Shown here one piece after another: positions 24,006 through 37,386 of a DNA stretch of 64,000 nt (position 1 is its first letter; every line of letters starts with the position of its first letter). The notes beneath the pieces are model-generated. The model was not told the origin of the DNA. It saw only the letters and a list, made by a program, of their open reading frames with translations, and searched no databases. The position numbers were made by a program, and so were the translations under genes. The stretch lies in the NCBI RefSeq assembly GCF_000208745.1, contig NC_030852.1, positions 31,574,969 through 31,638,968 of the forward strand. The letters run 5' to 3'. The stretch comes from Theobroma cacao (Eukaryota; Streptophyta; Magnoliopsida; Malvales; Malvaceae).

Positions 24006-25101
24006 AAGAATGTCAATGAGTAGAATACTCGTTAATTTTGAAATACCCAAATTTGAATCTAATTAATAAATAGGGTACTTGAACCTTACTACTATTCGAA
24101 TATATTTGAAATTTAGTACCTTAGCACAAATCTTTTTCCATACCCACTATTCGATAATTACCTAAACCCATTTATGTAAAAATTTATTACAATGCTCTTT
24201 ATGGGTATTTAATTACTTGAATCCGAATTCGTACCTATATCTATATATAATAATATATCTATATATAATAATATTTCTCATCCATATCCTATATAATTTA
24301 CAAGTAATTATATTTCTTATAAATTAAAACAATATACAGAATATATATATATTAAAAGACATTACAAATTAATTAATAATCATAATTTTTTGAATTAATT
24401 TAATTAACTATATTGTTTTCTCCTTAATTACATGAAATTAAAAAAATGACTAGATTCCAAAACTATTTTAATCTTAGAACTTCTTTTTAGGAATATATAT
24501 TATAAGTTTATATAAATAAAGGTATATATATTATAATTAATAATTTTATAAATTATAATTTTTGTAATGTTAACACAAAATAGAAAGTAAATATGTTTAT
24601 ATTCAATGTATATTCACTAAAAGTGTATATATATAATAGTAATTATATTTTTTATAAATTAACACAATATATAGAGTATATATATTAAAAGATATTATAA
24701 GTCAATTAATAACCCTAATTTCATGAATTAATTTAATAACTATATGGGCTTGTCCTTAATTACATGAAATTAAAAAAAAATAGTTAAGTTCCAAAATTAT
24801 TTAATCTCACACTTTCCTTTTAAGTATATATATATTATAATTAATAGTTTTATAAATTATAATTTTTACAAGTTAAAACAAAATAAAAATAAATATGTTT
24901 ATATTAAAAGTATATATATTAAATATATATAATAATTATTATAGTACTTAAATTAACATAGTATGTAGAGTATATATATTAAAAGACATAATTAGGTTCG
25001 ACTATTAAGTGCTCAAGAGGTGATACTTAAACTCATCCCAAACTCGATCATAAAATATCATAATCTTTTATAATCGAGTCGGATACCCATATTGCCATCC
25101 C
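24006..25101. mobile_element. Candidate non-autonomous DNA transposon with internal tandem repeats
   Basis: The left end (gaatgtcaatgagtagaata ctcg, 24008-24031) and the reverse complement of the right end (gggatggcaatatgggtatc cgactcg, 25075-25101) are similar. They belong to the 'gggatggcaatgggta..acccg' end type widely scattered in plant genomes. The interior has no coding capacity and is largely filled by a roughly 336-bp tandem repeat. No autonomous partner or clear target duplication is visible. Confidence 0.5.
24302..24992. repeat. Long-unit AT-rich tandem repeat, about 2.2 copies
   Basis: Copy 1 starts near 24302, copy 2 near 24638 and a partial copy 3 near 24930. All share (a/t)gtaattatat, then ttataaatta, then ata(t/a)agagtatatatattaaaagac. 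Copies 1 and 2 also share ccttaattacatgaaatta and the ttataattaat.gttttataaattataattttt block. The unit is about 336 bp and then about 292 bp, and divergence is moderate. Confidence 0.75.
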
Positions 25102-26083
25102 TATTTTTCACCAATCCTTTTGTTCATTAAGATGCAAGCTCATTTGCAGGCTTACCACAAACAACCAAACCAACAAATGTTTTCTGGTTTCCAACAAAAT
25201 CATGGTTTTTGATCCAATACAAACTTAGAAAAAAGGTTGTTCTAGTGGTAACTTAGTCATGTGCCTTGTCCACATTTTAGGCTTACTTTTGCCAATTTCT
25301 AGGGATTGATGTGGAGCTTAGTTATAATACAACTTCATTGTGGTTTCTTCATCACCACAATTGAAAGTGGAAGGTGAGCGAAAGTGAAAAGTGAATATAT
25401 ACAAAGAAAACGACGGAGAACAAAGAGAAGAATATATAAATATAGTGCAAAGTTTGATTACTTAAGTCTGTCTTTCTAACTTTTTCTTTGTGGTTGTTGA
25501 AATTTTTGTGTTGGCATTTCTTGCTCTTCTTTCCTTTTTCTTTTTCATGACTCTTGTTTCTCTTTTTTCAAGGATTATTTTTCCTTATGATCAATGAAAT
25601 TTCATTTAATTTTTTTTTTAAAAGTTTGATTAATTTTCTAAGGAAAAAGGTGACAAGAGAAGCCACTCAAATCATGATGGTGATTAGTCACTGGAAAATT
25701 AAATTAGATTTGATCGTTTTTGTATAAATGGGAAAGGGATTAAGAAGAATCTTTTTAATAAATTAGATAATAAAGTAAAAAGAATGAAAAGGAAGAAAAA
25801 AAGAAAAGTGAAGAGTAATAATTTTTTTGTTTATTTTTTTTATGATGAAGTGGATGGAAAAATTGTGGTACATCTGTTTGGAACTTGAAAAATTAAAAGA
25901 AAGAAAAGAAAATTCACATGTTTAGATAAATCAACATAAATCCAATTATTAAAACGATAATGATAAAGCTTACATTTTAAAAAATCGAAAGGATAATGTT
26001 TTTGTTATTGTTGTTATACATACACACGTATATCTTGTTTTAATCTATCGTAGATATAGTAATTTTTGAGACAGTTCAATTAG
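25102..26083. other. Intergenic DNA, nothing recognised
   Basis: AT-rich sequence with purine-rich runs (25380-25440, 25740-25830). The phrase gttctagtggtaactta at 25239 resembles a SINE A-box region, but no B box follows, so I do not call one. Confidence 0.5.
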
Positions 26084-26386
26084 CACTACAACAAATTTGA
26101 CTTAAGACAACATATTTTTTAAATGTGCTTTTAAAAATATTTTTAATAACACTTTTTTATATTTTTTAGATCTAATTTCATTAAATAAATTTTTACATGC
26201 ATTATGAATAAAATGTAACAATAAAAATTACATACACTAGTAAAAGTTACACTTTTTTATATTGTTATTAAATTTGAGAAAAGTGAAGTTAAAAGTTTAA
26301 ATAGCTACACATTTTAAAATTTTATTATAGAAAAAATATGTTGTTTATAAAAGTATGATTAAAATTTAATTTTTTTATAATGTAGC
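26084..26386. mobile_element. Possible CACTA-type MITE
   Basis: The sequence CACTACAACAAAT at 26084 matches the terminal motif typical of plant CACTA (En/Spm) elements. A partly complementary end may lie near 26335-26386 (aaatatgttgttt ... ataatgtag), which would give a roughly 300-bp non-coding element. The right end is degenerate, and a 3-bp target duplication cannot be shown. Confidence 0.35.
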
Positions 26387-29300
26387 TTTCAAAAAAATAT
26401 TTTCATTGACATTAATTAAAATTATAAAATAAATAAATATCTAAAAATCGAATGATTCAATAATTTAAAAGTATACAATAAATCGATGGAATTAAATTTC
26501 ATCAAAATTAATCATACCTCGTGCTGAACTGGCCGACATAAAATATCAAAATGTTGGTTAAGGCCAAAAGCAAGTAGTCATTGACCAGAATCGACCTCAT
26601 CACAATAGTCTTCTGGTGTCATATCATTACCTAAAGATTTTGCAATCATTAAATTGAATCGTGGAAGAGTCATAAGTATTAATTCTTTTACTATATGATG
26701 TGTGACTTTATTTATTTTAGGGTAAAATATTTTCATATTTTTAAGTTTTAATCAAAATTTTAAACAGATTTATTAGTTTTTAAAATAGACATTTAAAAAT
26801 ATAAACAGATGTTGTAAAAAAAACTAAACTATCTTTTTTTTATTAATTTAAAAAATTANTATATTTTTTGAAAAAAAAAGAGCATTGATCAGTGATCCTT
26901 TTTTAATTAACAAAAAAAATAAAAATTAATACAACTATATAATAGTAATTTTTAAAATTAATAAAATATAAAATTATCTTTTTAATACTACTACGTTATT
27001 TAATAAAATCTCGTACTTTTATTTTGAATCAAATAAACTTTTATTATTAATAATTGACTAATTATCATTAATAATAATATTATTTGTCATTTTATATTAT
27101 AATATTATGATATTGATGTGGAGGGTGAAAAATGTTACATGATCATGTTATCATGTCAAATTAATATGTCATATTATCATTAATTATGATATGACAGTAA
27201 TTATGATATTTTAGCATATCACATTAGTGTCACGTGATGTAAAATGATAAATAACATTTTGACTAAATCAATTATTAGTGATAAGGGCTTATATGACTCA
27301 AAATAAAAAATATAAAAAATTGTTTAGTTTAAAATAAAAATACAATGACTTGATTGAATATAATAAAAATATAAAAACTTATTTAAATTTTTTTGAATAA
27401 TTTAAAGACTTTTTTGTATATTATGCCAATTAAATACTAGTTTTGCAATCCCAAACTGTCAAAAACCTGTAAAATGAAACAAAACTTGATTAACTTCTAT
27501 CCCAACAGAAAGATACAACACATCCAACATTAAAACAGGTTACAAACATTATTAACACCCATTTATCAAGAGAATAGGCATACTTAATTAATAATTAATA
27601 CAAGGTTTTTTTATTCTTTTTGTCATTTTTTAAAAATAATTTTTAGGGGTGAAGTTCATCATCAGCTGATCCTAGGTGAGGTTGGAGCAGAAGCGTATGT
27701 GGTTCAAAGAAGGACAATGAAATTCGAAGATATACAGGGTAGGTGCTATCAGCAAATATTTGATAAATGATGTATATTTGTTTGTAGTACATATGACCTA
27801 ACAAACAATAGCTCAAACCTCAAGGAGATGCTGTACTTCCATCTCAGTGGCTAAAGTCAAGTCTTTGTCTACCATTAAGAGCTAAATTATTTGTTAATTT
27901 AGAGCCAAAATATAATTTTATAAATTAGAGTTCAACTTTGATTGTGTTTCCCTTTATGGTTCAATTAGCTGTACCCAAATGTAGATTTTGCTGATGGAAG
28001 GATAGCATGCGCATTTTTAGTGCTCAAAATCCTTTATCTAGTCAAACCTAGCTGCCTGAGTTTCAGTACACTGTACACATAAACAGAGAGCCCCTCCTTC
28101 ACGAACCAACTGAAAGTTTTAGAAAAGATATGGATATAATCAAGGGAAGGAGACAAGGCTTATAAACTTGTGGTGTTAAATTGAATTCAATGAAATAGGA
28201 CAGATTGCAAGTATTGGTTCATTAGGTCATTGTTTCTAGTGGCTAAGAAGAAGCATGATTAATCTGAGTAAGGGGTCTTAATATCAATAATTAGTTTCTT
28301 TATGATCCCATCATTAGCCAAAATCTGACCTAATTCATCATATATACAATGAAATCAATATTACCCGCAATCCATTGGTAAATCCCTGTTGAGCGAGGTT
28401 TATTTTCTCGTAGTTATGATTTCAGTGACATAATCCACCATAATCTGAGAGGAGAGAAAAAGGTTCCTTTGCAATAATTTGACTTGACAGACACAAAATT
28501 TGTTTGACAGGTTGATAAGCGAATTTGAAGATTGAAACTGTGTCAGCTAAAAGAGATAGACCTTTCCCTCATGCCTCATGGTGTAAACAGGTGGATGGAC
28601 AAAATTAAAAAGGAAGCATCAAATGGGAGTTAATTAGAAGGAAAATTGCTTCATGTCTGGGGCACCACACAGCTGCTGCAGCCAACGAAATTTTAGAAAT
28701 GTGCTTATAAACATGGATTAAATCAGGTCACTGTCTGCCTCAATCAGATGATGATGCATCATCAAATCTCTTATATGAATGGATATTCCCATTAAGTTGG
28801 TAATGACGTTGATGTTTTCAGAAAATTAAACAAGTGGAGTCTGACTCTTCGGAAGCGGACTAAATGAGACTCCCCCTATTATTATTTTACTTGTTCTATA
28901 AAAGCTGTGAGATGACCATGGCTGTAGCTGATAAGTCACCCTTTCTATATAATAAAAAATTAAAACCACCTTTTAGCTTGGAAAACGTGTGTTTATATAA
29001 GAAAATCAAAGTAGGATTGAATGGTTTCGTCATATTGATAAGTTAGTGCATGGTCAGAATACGAGCAATTGCATTTCACTATCAGATTTCGGCCTTGGGG
29101 TGTTACTGTGAAATGAACTCTCGCTGTGGTGTTGGGGAATGAAGGAATGAATGTTTTTGATATGGAAAAGTTTCACCTACTAACTTGATTGCCTTTTTTT
29201 GCCTACCGTATTGGTGGATTAGTGCTGGAACTTTGTGAACCAAAAAAAAAACACTTTTGTTAAGAGAAATGCCACTACCCCTGCCCTGGACCGTGACAGA

Positions 29301-32300
29301 CTTCTTTGTCATTTACCTCGCTATGCAGTGCTAATGGTGCCCCCACGCTTTTTAAGAAAATGGGTCTCTAAAAGAGTTTGTCTGTTTTCTCTTTTCCTTT
29401 TGGCATTGCTTAAGGGACATGTTAGGTCGTGGTTAACAGTTGTTTTCCTAGGAACAACTTCTCTTTTTTCATTTTTTCCCAAAAATAAATTATATGTACC
29501 CCCTTTATGAGCAAAAAGTTTCAAGTGATTGGGGAAAAGATTAGCACTTATATTGGGGTTTATGGAATCAGGGAAAACATGGCGGAAGTTGAACATCAAA
29601 ATCATTATCGTGAGCTGTAAATCTCCATGGGATCGATTGGTGTTCAAAACAAGTTGAGTGGCTCAAATCATAACCATGAGCTGTAATGGAACTTGAGATT
29701 GACCAAGAAATCAATTAATGTTGTAGTATTTAGTAAGTTGACTTGAATTAATTCTTTGTCAAAATCTGAAACAAGGAAACAGCTGGTGAGGAAGAGAGTT
29801 TAATCCTAGAATTAAAATGTGCCTTAAATCTGAGCATTCTACATTATCTAAAGATGAAATTGAGGAAATCCCAACAAGTAGAAAACTGAATTACATTTTG
29901 CTAAAAAGAACATATGCATGTAGATTGCGCTTTGTACAACAATAGACTTTACAACTAAGAACCAAAGGGCAGCTTCTCTCACTTTTTGTCTTTTACAAAA
30001 ATTTAAGAGAATATTTTTTTTCTTAGCAAAGATCCATCTTCTGTGCAGCCTGAAATAAAAATCTGATTTCATTGGATTTTTCCCAAACTCTGCATCCGGA
30101 CACATCCTATCAGTAATTTACATTATGCCAAAGCTGTAGTGTTCACTCTCTAGACCCACATATATTTAGCCTATAAAATAGAAAAAGTAAATCAATTGGC
30201 AGGATTTGTATGATGTATCAAATTCCAAAGAGAAGAAAGCCAATATGAACAGAACATAAGGTCCTCTAGATACTATTGAGAGATCCTTATTCTTGGTAAA
30301 AATTCTAGTTGGTGTTGCATTTTTTTTTTTGGGTGAGGTCTCATTGATCCTCTCCTAATTATTGAGGTATTTAATGCTTAAATTCTGACAGCATACTCAA
30401 GCAAAAAAAAGTGGAAGATGATTAATTTGGAATCTTACAACCAAAAAAAAAAAGATGAATTTTAAATGGCTGTAACAGTTTGAAAATTACTTTCTACTAA
30501 TTTAATAAAATATGTTAATATAGATGAGCTTTCATGCATACTCTACTTTTCATCTTTTCAAAAGAACTTGCCACTCATTTTAATTTTCTTTTTTGAAAAA
30601 AAAAATTCTTCGAAGCTAGCTTAATGTGTAGTTTTTTGTATTATTAAAGATGGAGGATGTTTTTCTATGTTAGCAACTAAGGGAAGAATCTTAACTGAAA
30701 AACGACATAATCCATGTCTTTTGTTGTTCTTAGTCTTAAGATGGACGTGCATGGGGTAACAGTGGCCAGAAATATTAATGTAGAATCAAATCTATGGAAA
30801 GCAGCTTAATTAAGGTCGAGTATGCAATCTAGGATCCTTTGTATTCCTCAATCCATATACAATATATGGTATTTTTTTAGTCAGAAAAATAATTTATTAA
30901 TAAAACAAGGCACAACAAAAAAAAATCGTACACTACATCTCAACAAATAAACAATTTATCATTAAGTATAAAATATTTTAAATCTATCCACACTAAATTT
31001 GATTAAAAAATGGGGAAAAAATTAGTTTCTCTAAAAATATGCACAAACACAACATCTCTCATGATTTTTGTTAACCTATCAATTTATCCCACGATTTTAA
31101 ATTTAAATTGCACATCCAATAAAAAAAACAAAAATCCAATAGATAGAAGAATTTAGAAATATTATTTACTATTATTTGAGTTGTTTCTTAATTCGATCGT
31201 TCTCTCAAAAATATATAAGAAAACAAAAATGGCCACACGAAATCTGGTGGATAATATTTGTAAATTCCTTTATTTTATTTTTTTTGAAAAGATTAAATTC
31301 CTTTATTCATCGATCTTCATGGAATAATTCAGGATAAAGAACTCTGTAATAATGCAGTGGAAAAGAATAAACAAGGATTAGTTAAGCAGCATATTAAGGA
31401 TGTCAGGAGAATGTCTGATTAGCAACTTGAGGGACCAAAGTCTTAAAAGAAGTTGTATTATTAGCATATAATTCAACAAAATATATTTCACTTTAAGGGA
31501 GGCATCAAATTTTTGCATGTCCTTGTTCCCACTCAGGAGAGAAACTACAATAGCTGGGGCATGATTTTGGGAATCGTATCCTTCATAATAATTGAGTGGC
31601 AAAGATAAAAAGAAAGCTGTCTCGATGCACACAAAAACATGTGACTAATAATTAATTCACTGATTCCAACTTAGAAAACATATATGGATTGTTACCTTGT
31701 GGAGAGTCCACTTCCTATTCCTAAGGATGAGGCTAAACCTATAGCTACTTTATACTTTAGAAAACCTCATGTTTACACGGATAAACGCTTGAAAAAATTT
31801 TCACCAACTACTTATTCTTCATATGGGATTTAACCTAAAGTTTCTGCTTAATTTGGAGATGAATTTACATATGATTGTGAAATTAAACTAAAATAATTGA
31901 GATTAAGATAATGATGATAATCAAAATGAGGCATGAATTTAAGCATATATAATGATTTGTATGAGAGGGGATGGTTTGGACAAGAGAAACCGATTTTCTT
32001 TTTTTCCTTCTAATTTTGGAGTTGGAAAAATGTGTATCAAGTTGAGAATAAGCTGTCAAGCCAGAGAGTTTTTCCATAAGTGCATCAACCCAAAGCACTC
32101 AAAATTCTTGGGAAACCATTTGGGGTAACTGTCTCAAATCTGTCAATATCAAATAAAACCCAATGATAAACACATCATGGATATTGGGAGAGGGACCCAA
32201 AAACCCCTATATTCTTCATCAATCTGAAATATTGCAGCAACATGATATCTTAACCACCCATCCCCAGAAGAAGAAAACAAATTTACCTTCACATCACTGT

Positions 32301-32540
32301 CTGAGTCCAAACATGTTGCATCTTATAATAGTTTTTCTGATGATTTGGCCATGTGGGCGTCCCCTCTTTGTCCATACAAATCTCCACCGTTCGTATCACC
32401 TTCCCACCCTCTATTTATTCACCCTCCCCTCCACGTTCTTCTCCCAAGCTCCCCTACTCATCTCCTCTTCTGTCTTCTTCACAGCCTTCCCCTGCTCTCA
32501 CCTTCTGCATTACACCATAAATTTTCTCTTTTTCTCAAGA
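26387..32540. other. Gene-poor intergenic region upstream of the transporter
   Basis: Mostly AT-rich, with one ambiguous base (n) at 26859. 27640-29700 is less AT-rich. It includes an exon-like segment at 27647-27773 with a good acceptor (polypyrimidine tract then TAG) and an open frame to a stop, but no partner exons. Short frames at 29103-29647, 31378-31632 and 31883-32098 match nothing I know. The part near 32160-32540 is probably promoter and 5' leader of the transporter, with a C/T-rich stretch before the ATG. Confidence 0.4.
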
Positions 32541-32547
32541 AACATCA

Positions 32548-35500
32548 ATGGCTTGCTTAGAGGTGTGTAAGGAGGTCAGTAAGGGGCTAAGGGCTCCTTT
32601 TTTCTTCTCTATACTACTAAAATCATTGAGCTGTTTCCTCAACTTATCTTACTATATATATATATTTTTCTCAACCATCATTGTTCCATTGCCTTCTAAG
32701 GAAGAAATTTTCAAGTTTTCCTTCTCTTCTTTCTCTTTTTCTTTTCTTTTTTCTATGTTCTTCATCTTTTGCTAGGTATAAGATAAGCAACAAAATAAAG
32801 AAAAGCATTTACTAGTCTGATGCAAAGCAATGATGGATGCATTCATGCAATGTTAATATGACTATCCTTTTCCTGTGATTCTTGAATATTGATACTATGA
32901 TAATGGATATGATTTATTTACTCCACCTTTTCTTTACAAAAAACAAAAAAGCAGGGGAAGGTGAAAGAGGATCAAGGAGCATGCACTCAAGATGGAACTA
33001 TCGATTGGCATGGCCGCCCTGCAATCAGAGCGAAATCAGGACAATGGACTGCTGGAATTATCATTCTCTGTAAGCTCCCCAAATTTTCACCACTAAATAA
33101 ATAGATAATTCAATGATGAACATCGTTCATTAGACTTCATTTAAATCCTTCTAAGTCACCATAATTTTCAAATTTCTCCCACATTAGTTTCTTACTTTCT
33201 TTCTTTCTTATACCCTTTTTCCCATTCTTTTCTTTAATGATAACAACAAGGCTGAACCACTTTCCAAAGATCTTTCACTGCTTTTGATCTCACTTGGATA
33301 CATGGGTCCAATATATCCATACTGGGGCAAATCTCCATCTTAATTATTCTATCTTTTTGCTTACTCCCAACGCACTAAAAGAATATACATCAAGTTTACA
33401 AAGTTTTCCTTATCATACCCTTCAAACCATGTGTTAAAACATTACCAAATATGTATATAATTCACCGCTGGAAGGGATATGAGAAAGAGGAAGTATCTGT
33501 GACAGAGCTTCTTTAGGATAAGCTATCAAAAAGGGATGGAGAGAAGTGAGAGAGGGAGGCGGAGTTTTCCTTCTCAGTTTCCAGAAAGGGGGAAAAAGAC
33601 AATAGGAATGAAGAAACGTGTAAGGTTTGGAACTGAAAATCCAAAAACAAGTGTTTAAGCTGGGTTGCATGTTCCCATGGAGCAAAAAGGGGGTTAGCAG
33701 GTTGCTTTGGGTTTTGCCACTTTTTGCTCAATTCCCTCGACTAAACGACATGCCCAACGGAAAACAAAGCCATTGAGAGAGGGCATGCAGTTAAGGCAAA
33801 GACAAGCCGGACACGTAACCAACCCTCCTGTTTTGCATGACGTGGGTTCTTGCCACGTGTCCCCTGTCAATAATAACATACAAAATTAGGGAAAAAAAAA
33901 GTTTTCCAATTTCCACACGGTTGAACCTCTAATGCCGACAAAAAGAGAAAAAAAAAATCATAATTAGGTGTAAAGAATTAGAAAAGAAAAATACAACTTA
34001 TTAAGTATTAGCTAGGGTAGGCAATTAATATGCTAGCGCTCGAATAACTTTTGGCCTCCTAATTACTTTAATCTTAATCTTTCAATTTATTGATGTCGAA
34101 TGCATGTGTTAAAGTCAAGTAATTAGACATTAATTAGAGCTTATTCATGCAATTAAACTCTTACTAGAATCTTTTCATGCGAATAATTACATAGTGGACT
34201 TTACTCATACAAAAAATCAAACGTGAAATGAACACATATATATTAGTTCAGGTTTATATTTCATAAATTGTTAATAAATAAATTCTATATATTATCATTA
34301 GATGAAATATTATTATTTTGATAATAATAAAATTATAATTTTTAAAAAAATTATTTGAAAAGACGTGTAAACTTTTATTTTTTATATATTTATGAAGCGA
34401 CTAAGTGATAAAATAAAATCGTATACACTAACATCACATTAAATATGAAACCGAACTATAATACCTACAGCAAAAGGCATGCCCTTTTCTTAACCATGTT
34501 GCCTATTGATTATATTAGGTTAATGACTTGACAAATTAGTTGAAATAATACTAGTGGAAGAACCAATTAAGAAAGAGACCTAACCATATATATAAAGAAT
34601 GAACATGGACACGTTGCCAGTAGCTATTGCTCTTTCTTGTTTTTCTTTCTTTGGTTTCATGGAATAAATATTTTACTTTAGCTCAGATTTGATTTTTGGA
34701 GCCAGATAGCAGTCAACATGCTCCTAATTAGTGTACTTTTCAAGTTGCTAAATTTGTGATATCAATGCACATGAATGGTGAAAATTATATCAAACAAGGT
34801 CCGATCCAACCCTTACAAGACCATGATATTCAAGAATGATTTTTACAGAAGAGAGGGATGAGTTCACCAATTTGCACATGCAAAGAAAACGATAGATTCT
34901 GGCGGTGAGATGTGACTATTATTGAATGCTAGAAGAGTATTTGAAAGCAACCTTTAGAAGATTCCTACGGTTTTAGGCTTCCTTCCTTAACCTAACTAGG
35001 AATCCCTGGGGAACCTTCCTCATGATCTTGATGTGAAACCCTCTCACTCTCTCACGTCTACCAGTATTATCTTAGTACCTTGTAAAATATCAAGGTTTTT
35101 TTTTTTTTTTTGGTGACGAATGTCTCGTTAATGTTTTTTTTTTTTTTTCAATGAATTTAACCAGTGAACCAAGGTCTGGCAACCCTAGCTTTCTTCGGGG
35201 TCGGCGTGAACTTGGTGCTTTTCCTGACAAGAGTGTTAGGGCAAAACAATGCTGATGCTGCCAACAATGTTAGCAAATGGACTGGAACTGTATACATCTT
35301 TTCCCTGGTTGGTGCTTTCCTCAGTGATTCCTACTGGGGAAGATACAAAACCTGCGCCATCTTTCAAGTCATCTTTGTTATTGTAAGCAACTCATCTCTC
35401 AACCTTTCATCATTTCTATTCAAGGGCTGCATAAACTTAAAAGAGTAGAAAACAGAGTAAAATCATTTGGTCATTACCTTGCAACTGCATTCTAATTGTG

Positions 35501-37055
35501 TATACCTACATTTGTCTCGAATGGCAGGGTTTGGTTTCGCTATCGCTATCATCATACCTTTTCTTGGTCAGACCAAGAGGCTGCGGTAATCAAGAAACTC
35601 CATGTGGTTCACATTCGGGCTTGGAGATTACGCTATTTTACCTCTCCATTTACCTAGTTGCACTAGGAAATGGAGGTTATCAGCCTAACATTGCTACATT
35701 TGGGGCTGATCAGTTTGATGAAGAAGACCCCGAGGAAGGGCACTCCAAGGTGGCCTTTTTTAGCTACTTCTACCTAGCTTTGAACCTGGGCTCCCTTTTC
35801 TCCAACACTATTTTAGGGTATTTTGAGGATGAAGGGATGTGGGCACTTGGATTCTGGGTGTCCGCAGGCTCTGCCCTTGCAGCACTTGGTTTGTTTCTGG
35901 CAGGAACAACCAGGTACAGGCACTTCAAGCCCAGCGGAAATCCTCTCCCCAGGTTCTGTCAAGTCATTGTAGCTGCAACAAAGAAATGCAGCATTGATTT
36001 GCCACCAGACGCAGACGACTTGTATGATGTGGATGGAAATGATTCTTCCATGAATGGCAACAGAAAGATTCTCCACACCAATGAATTCAAGTAAAATTTA
36101 AAACATAATCCAATTTTGGAAATAAACCAATTGCAAGATTATATAGATTATACATAATGCTAATTATTAATTAATCTTGTGTAGGTTCCTGGACAGAGCA
36201 GCGTACATAAGCACAAGGGATGTTGATGACCAAAAGAAGGGCATTTACAGCCCATGGCGTCTCTGCCCTGTTACACAAGTAGAAGAAGTCAAATGCATAC
36301 TAAGACTACTCCCAATTTGGCTCTGCACCATAATTTACTCGGTTGTCTTCACACAAATGGCCTCCCTCTTCGTTGAGCAAGGTGCTGCAATGACAACTAC
36401 CATCTCAAACTTCCGGATCCCTCCAGCAAGCATGTCCAGCTTTGACATTCTCAGTGTGGCAATTTTCATATTTCTTTACCGGCGAGTTCTCGATCCACTG
36501 GTGGGAAGGATAAGAAAGAAGGATTCCAGGGGACTTACCGAACTCCAAAGGATGGGCATTGGCCTTGTTATAGCAATATTGGCAATGGTTTCAGCTGGAA
36601 TTGTGGAATGTTACAGACTAAAGTATGCCAGCAGAGACTGCACGCATTGCGAAGGCTCAAGCTCCTTAAGCATCTTTTGGCAAGTCCCCCAATACGCATT
36701 TATAGGAGCATCTGAAGTTTTTATGTATGTTGGCCAGCTGGAGTTCTTCAATGCACAAACGCCAGATGGGCTGAAAAGCTTTGGCAGTGCCCTTTGCATG
36801 ACATCGATCTCGCTAGGGAACTATGTTAGTAGCTTGCTTGTGACCATGGTGATGAAGATCTCAACCGAAGATCACATGCCAGGATGGATCCCAGGCAATC
36901 TCAACAAAGGTCACCTAGATAGGTTTTACTTCCTCTTAGCTGGCCTAACAACAATTGACTTGGTTGTCTATATAGCATGTGCCACTTGGTACAAGTGTAT
37001 CAAGCTGGAAGGAAAAACTGCAGAAAACGATAAGCAAGGTAGCTTTAAAGTGTGA
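32548..37055 (+). CDS. NPF7.3: NPF7.3/NRT1.5-type transporter (NRT1/PTR family)
   Basis: Plasma-membrane major-facilitator transporter. In Arabidopsis NPF7.3 loads nitrate and potassium into root xylem. Exons: 32548-32574, 32955-33069, 35165-35382, 35528-36090, 36185-37055, giving 597 aa (family about 610). The tiny first exon encodes MACLEVCKE. Exon 2 has DGTIDWHGRPAIRAKSG, the conserved N-terminal block. Exon 3 covers the first membrane helices with NNVSKWTGTVYIFSLVGAFL and SDSYWGRYKTC, and exon 4 has ALGNGGYQPNIATFGADQFD. A cytosolic loop near residue 300 separates two six-helix halves. The usual ExxER of TM1 is replaced by QGLAT (50-54), as in NPF7.3 relatives. All splice sites are canonical and keep one frame. 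Intron 2 is 2.1 kb and carries a G-box. The gene converges on the pyruvate kinase gene. Confidence 0.93.
33853..33860. promoter_or_regulatory. G-box/ABRE-like CCACGTGT in intron 2 of the transporter
   Basis: CCACGTGT with a nearby second ACGT core (tgacgtggg at 33839). G-boxes are bound by bZIP and bHLH factors. Placement in a long first-third intron could be regulatory, but the motif alone is weak evidence. Confidence 0.35.
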
Positions 37056-37380
37056 TGTATATCTCATGCTAAAACGCAGAATAACAGTATATTTTAAAAC
37101 AATAATGAGGGACTGGGTACAGGGATAGTCACCATCACTTTGTTGAGAGTTTTGTCTAAAGAAAAGTGGCTATTCTGAGAGAGAAACCGTTTTTCCTCTC
37201 AACTCTCTTAAATTCCCATCACTTAACACAGTTTTTCTGTCCTAGATGTTGAGTCAGAGAGCACATCAAGGCGGGCATTAAATTATGTGCTCCAAGGCTG
37301 TTCAGTTCTTACTGGATAATTGTATTTCTTAGTAAATTGCAGTATGTTCTCTGCAGAAGAGAGCTACTCTCTTGGACATC

Positions 37381-37386
37381 AATAAA
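37381..37386 (+). terminator. Possible polyadenylation signal of the transporter
   Basis: AATAAA about 330 nt after the stop codon at 37055, a normal 3'-UTR distance in plants. There is no direct evidence of cleavage. Confidence 0.4.

Noticed and set aside
25239..25300. SINE-like phrase gttctagtggtaac
   Set aside because: No B box follows at the expected distance.
26859..26859. Single ambiguous base n
   Set aside because: An assembly or base-call ambiguity in AT-rich DNA, not a biological feature.
34843..34863. acagaagagagggatgagtt resembling miR156
   Set aside because: Several mismatches to the miRNA and no matching hairpin arm seen nearby; it lies in a transporter intron.
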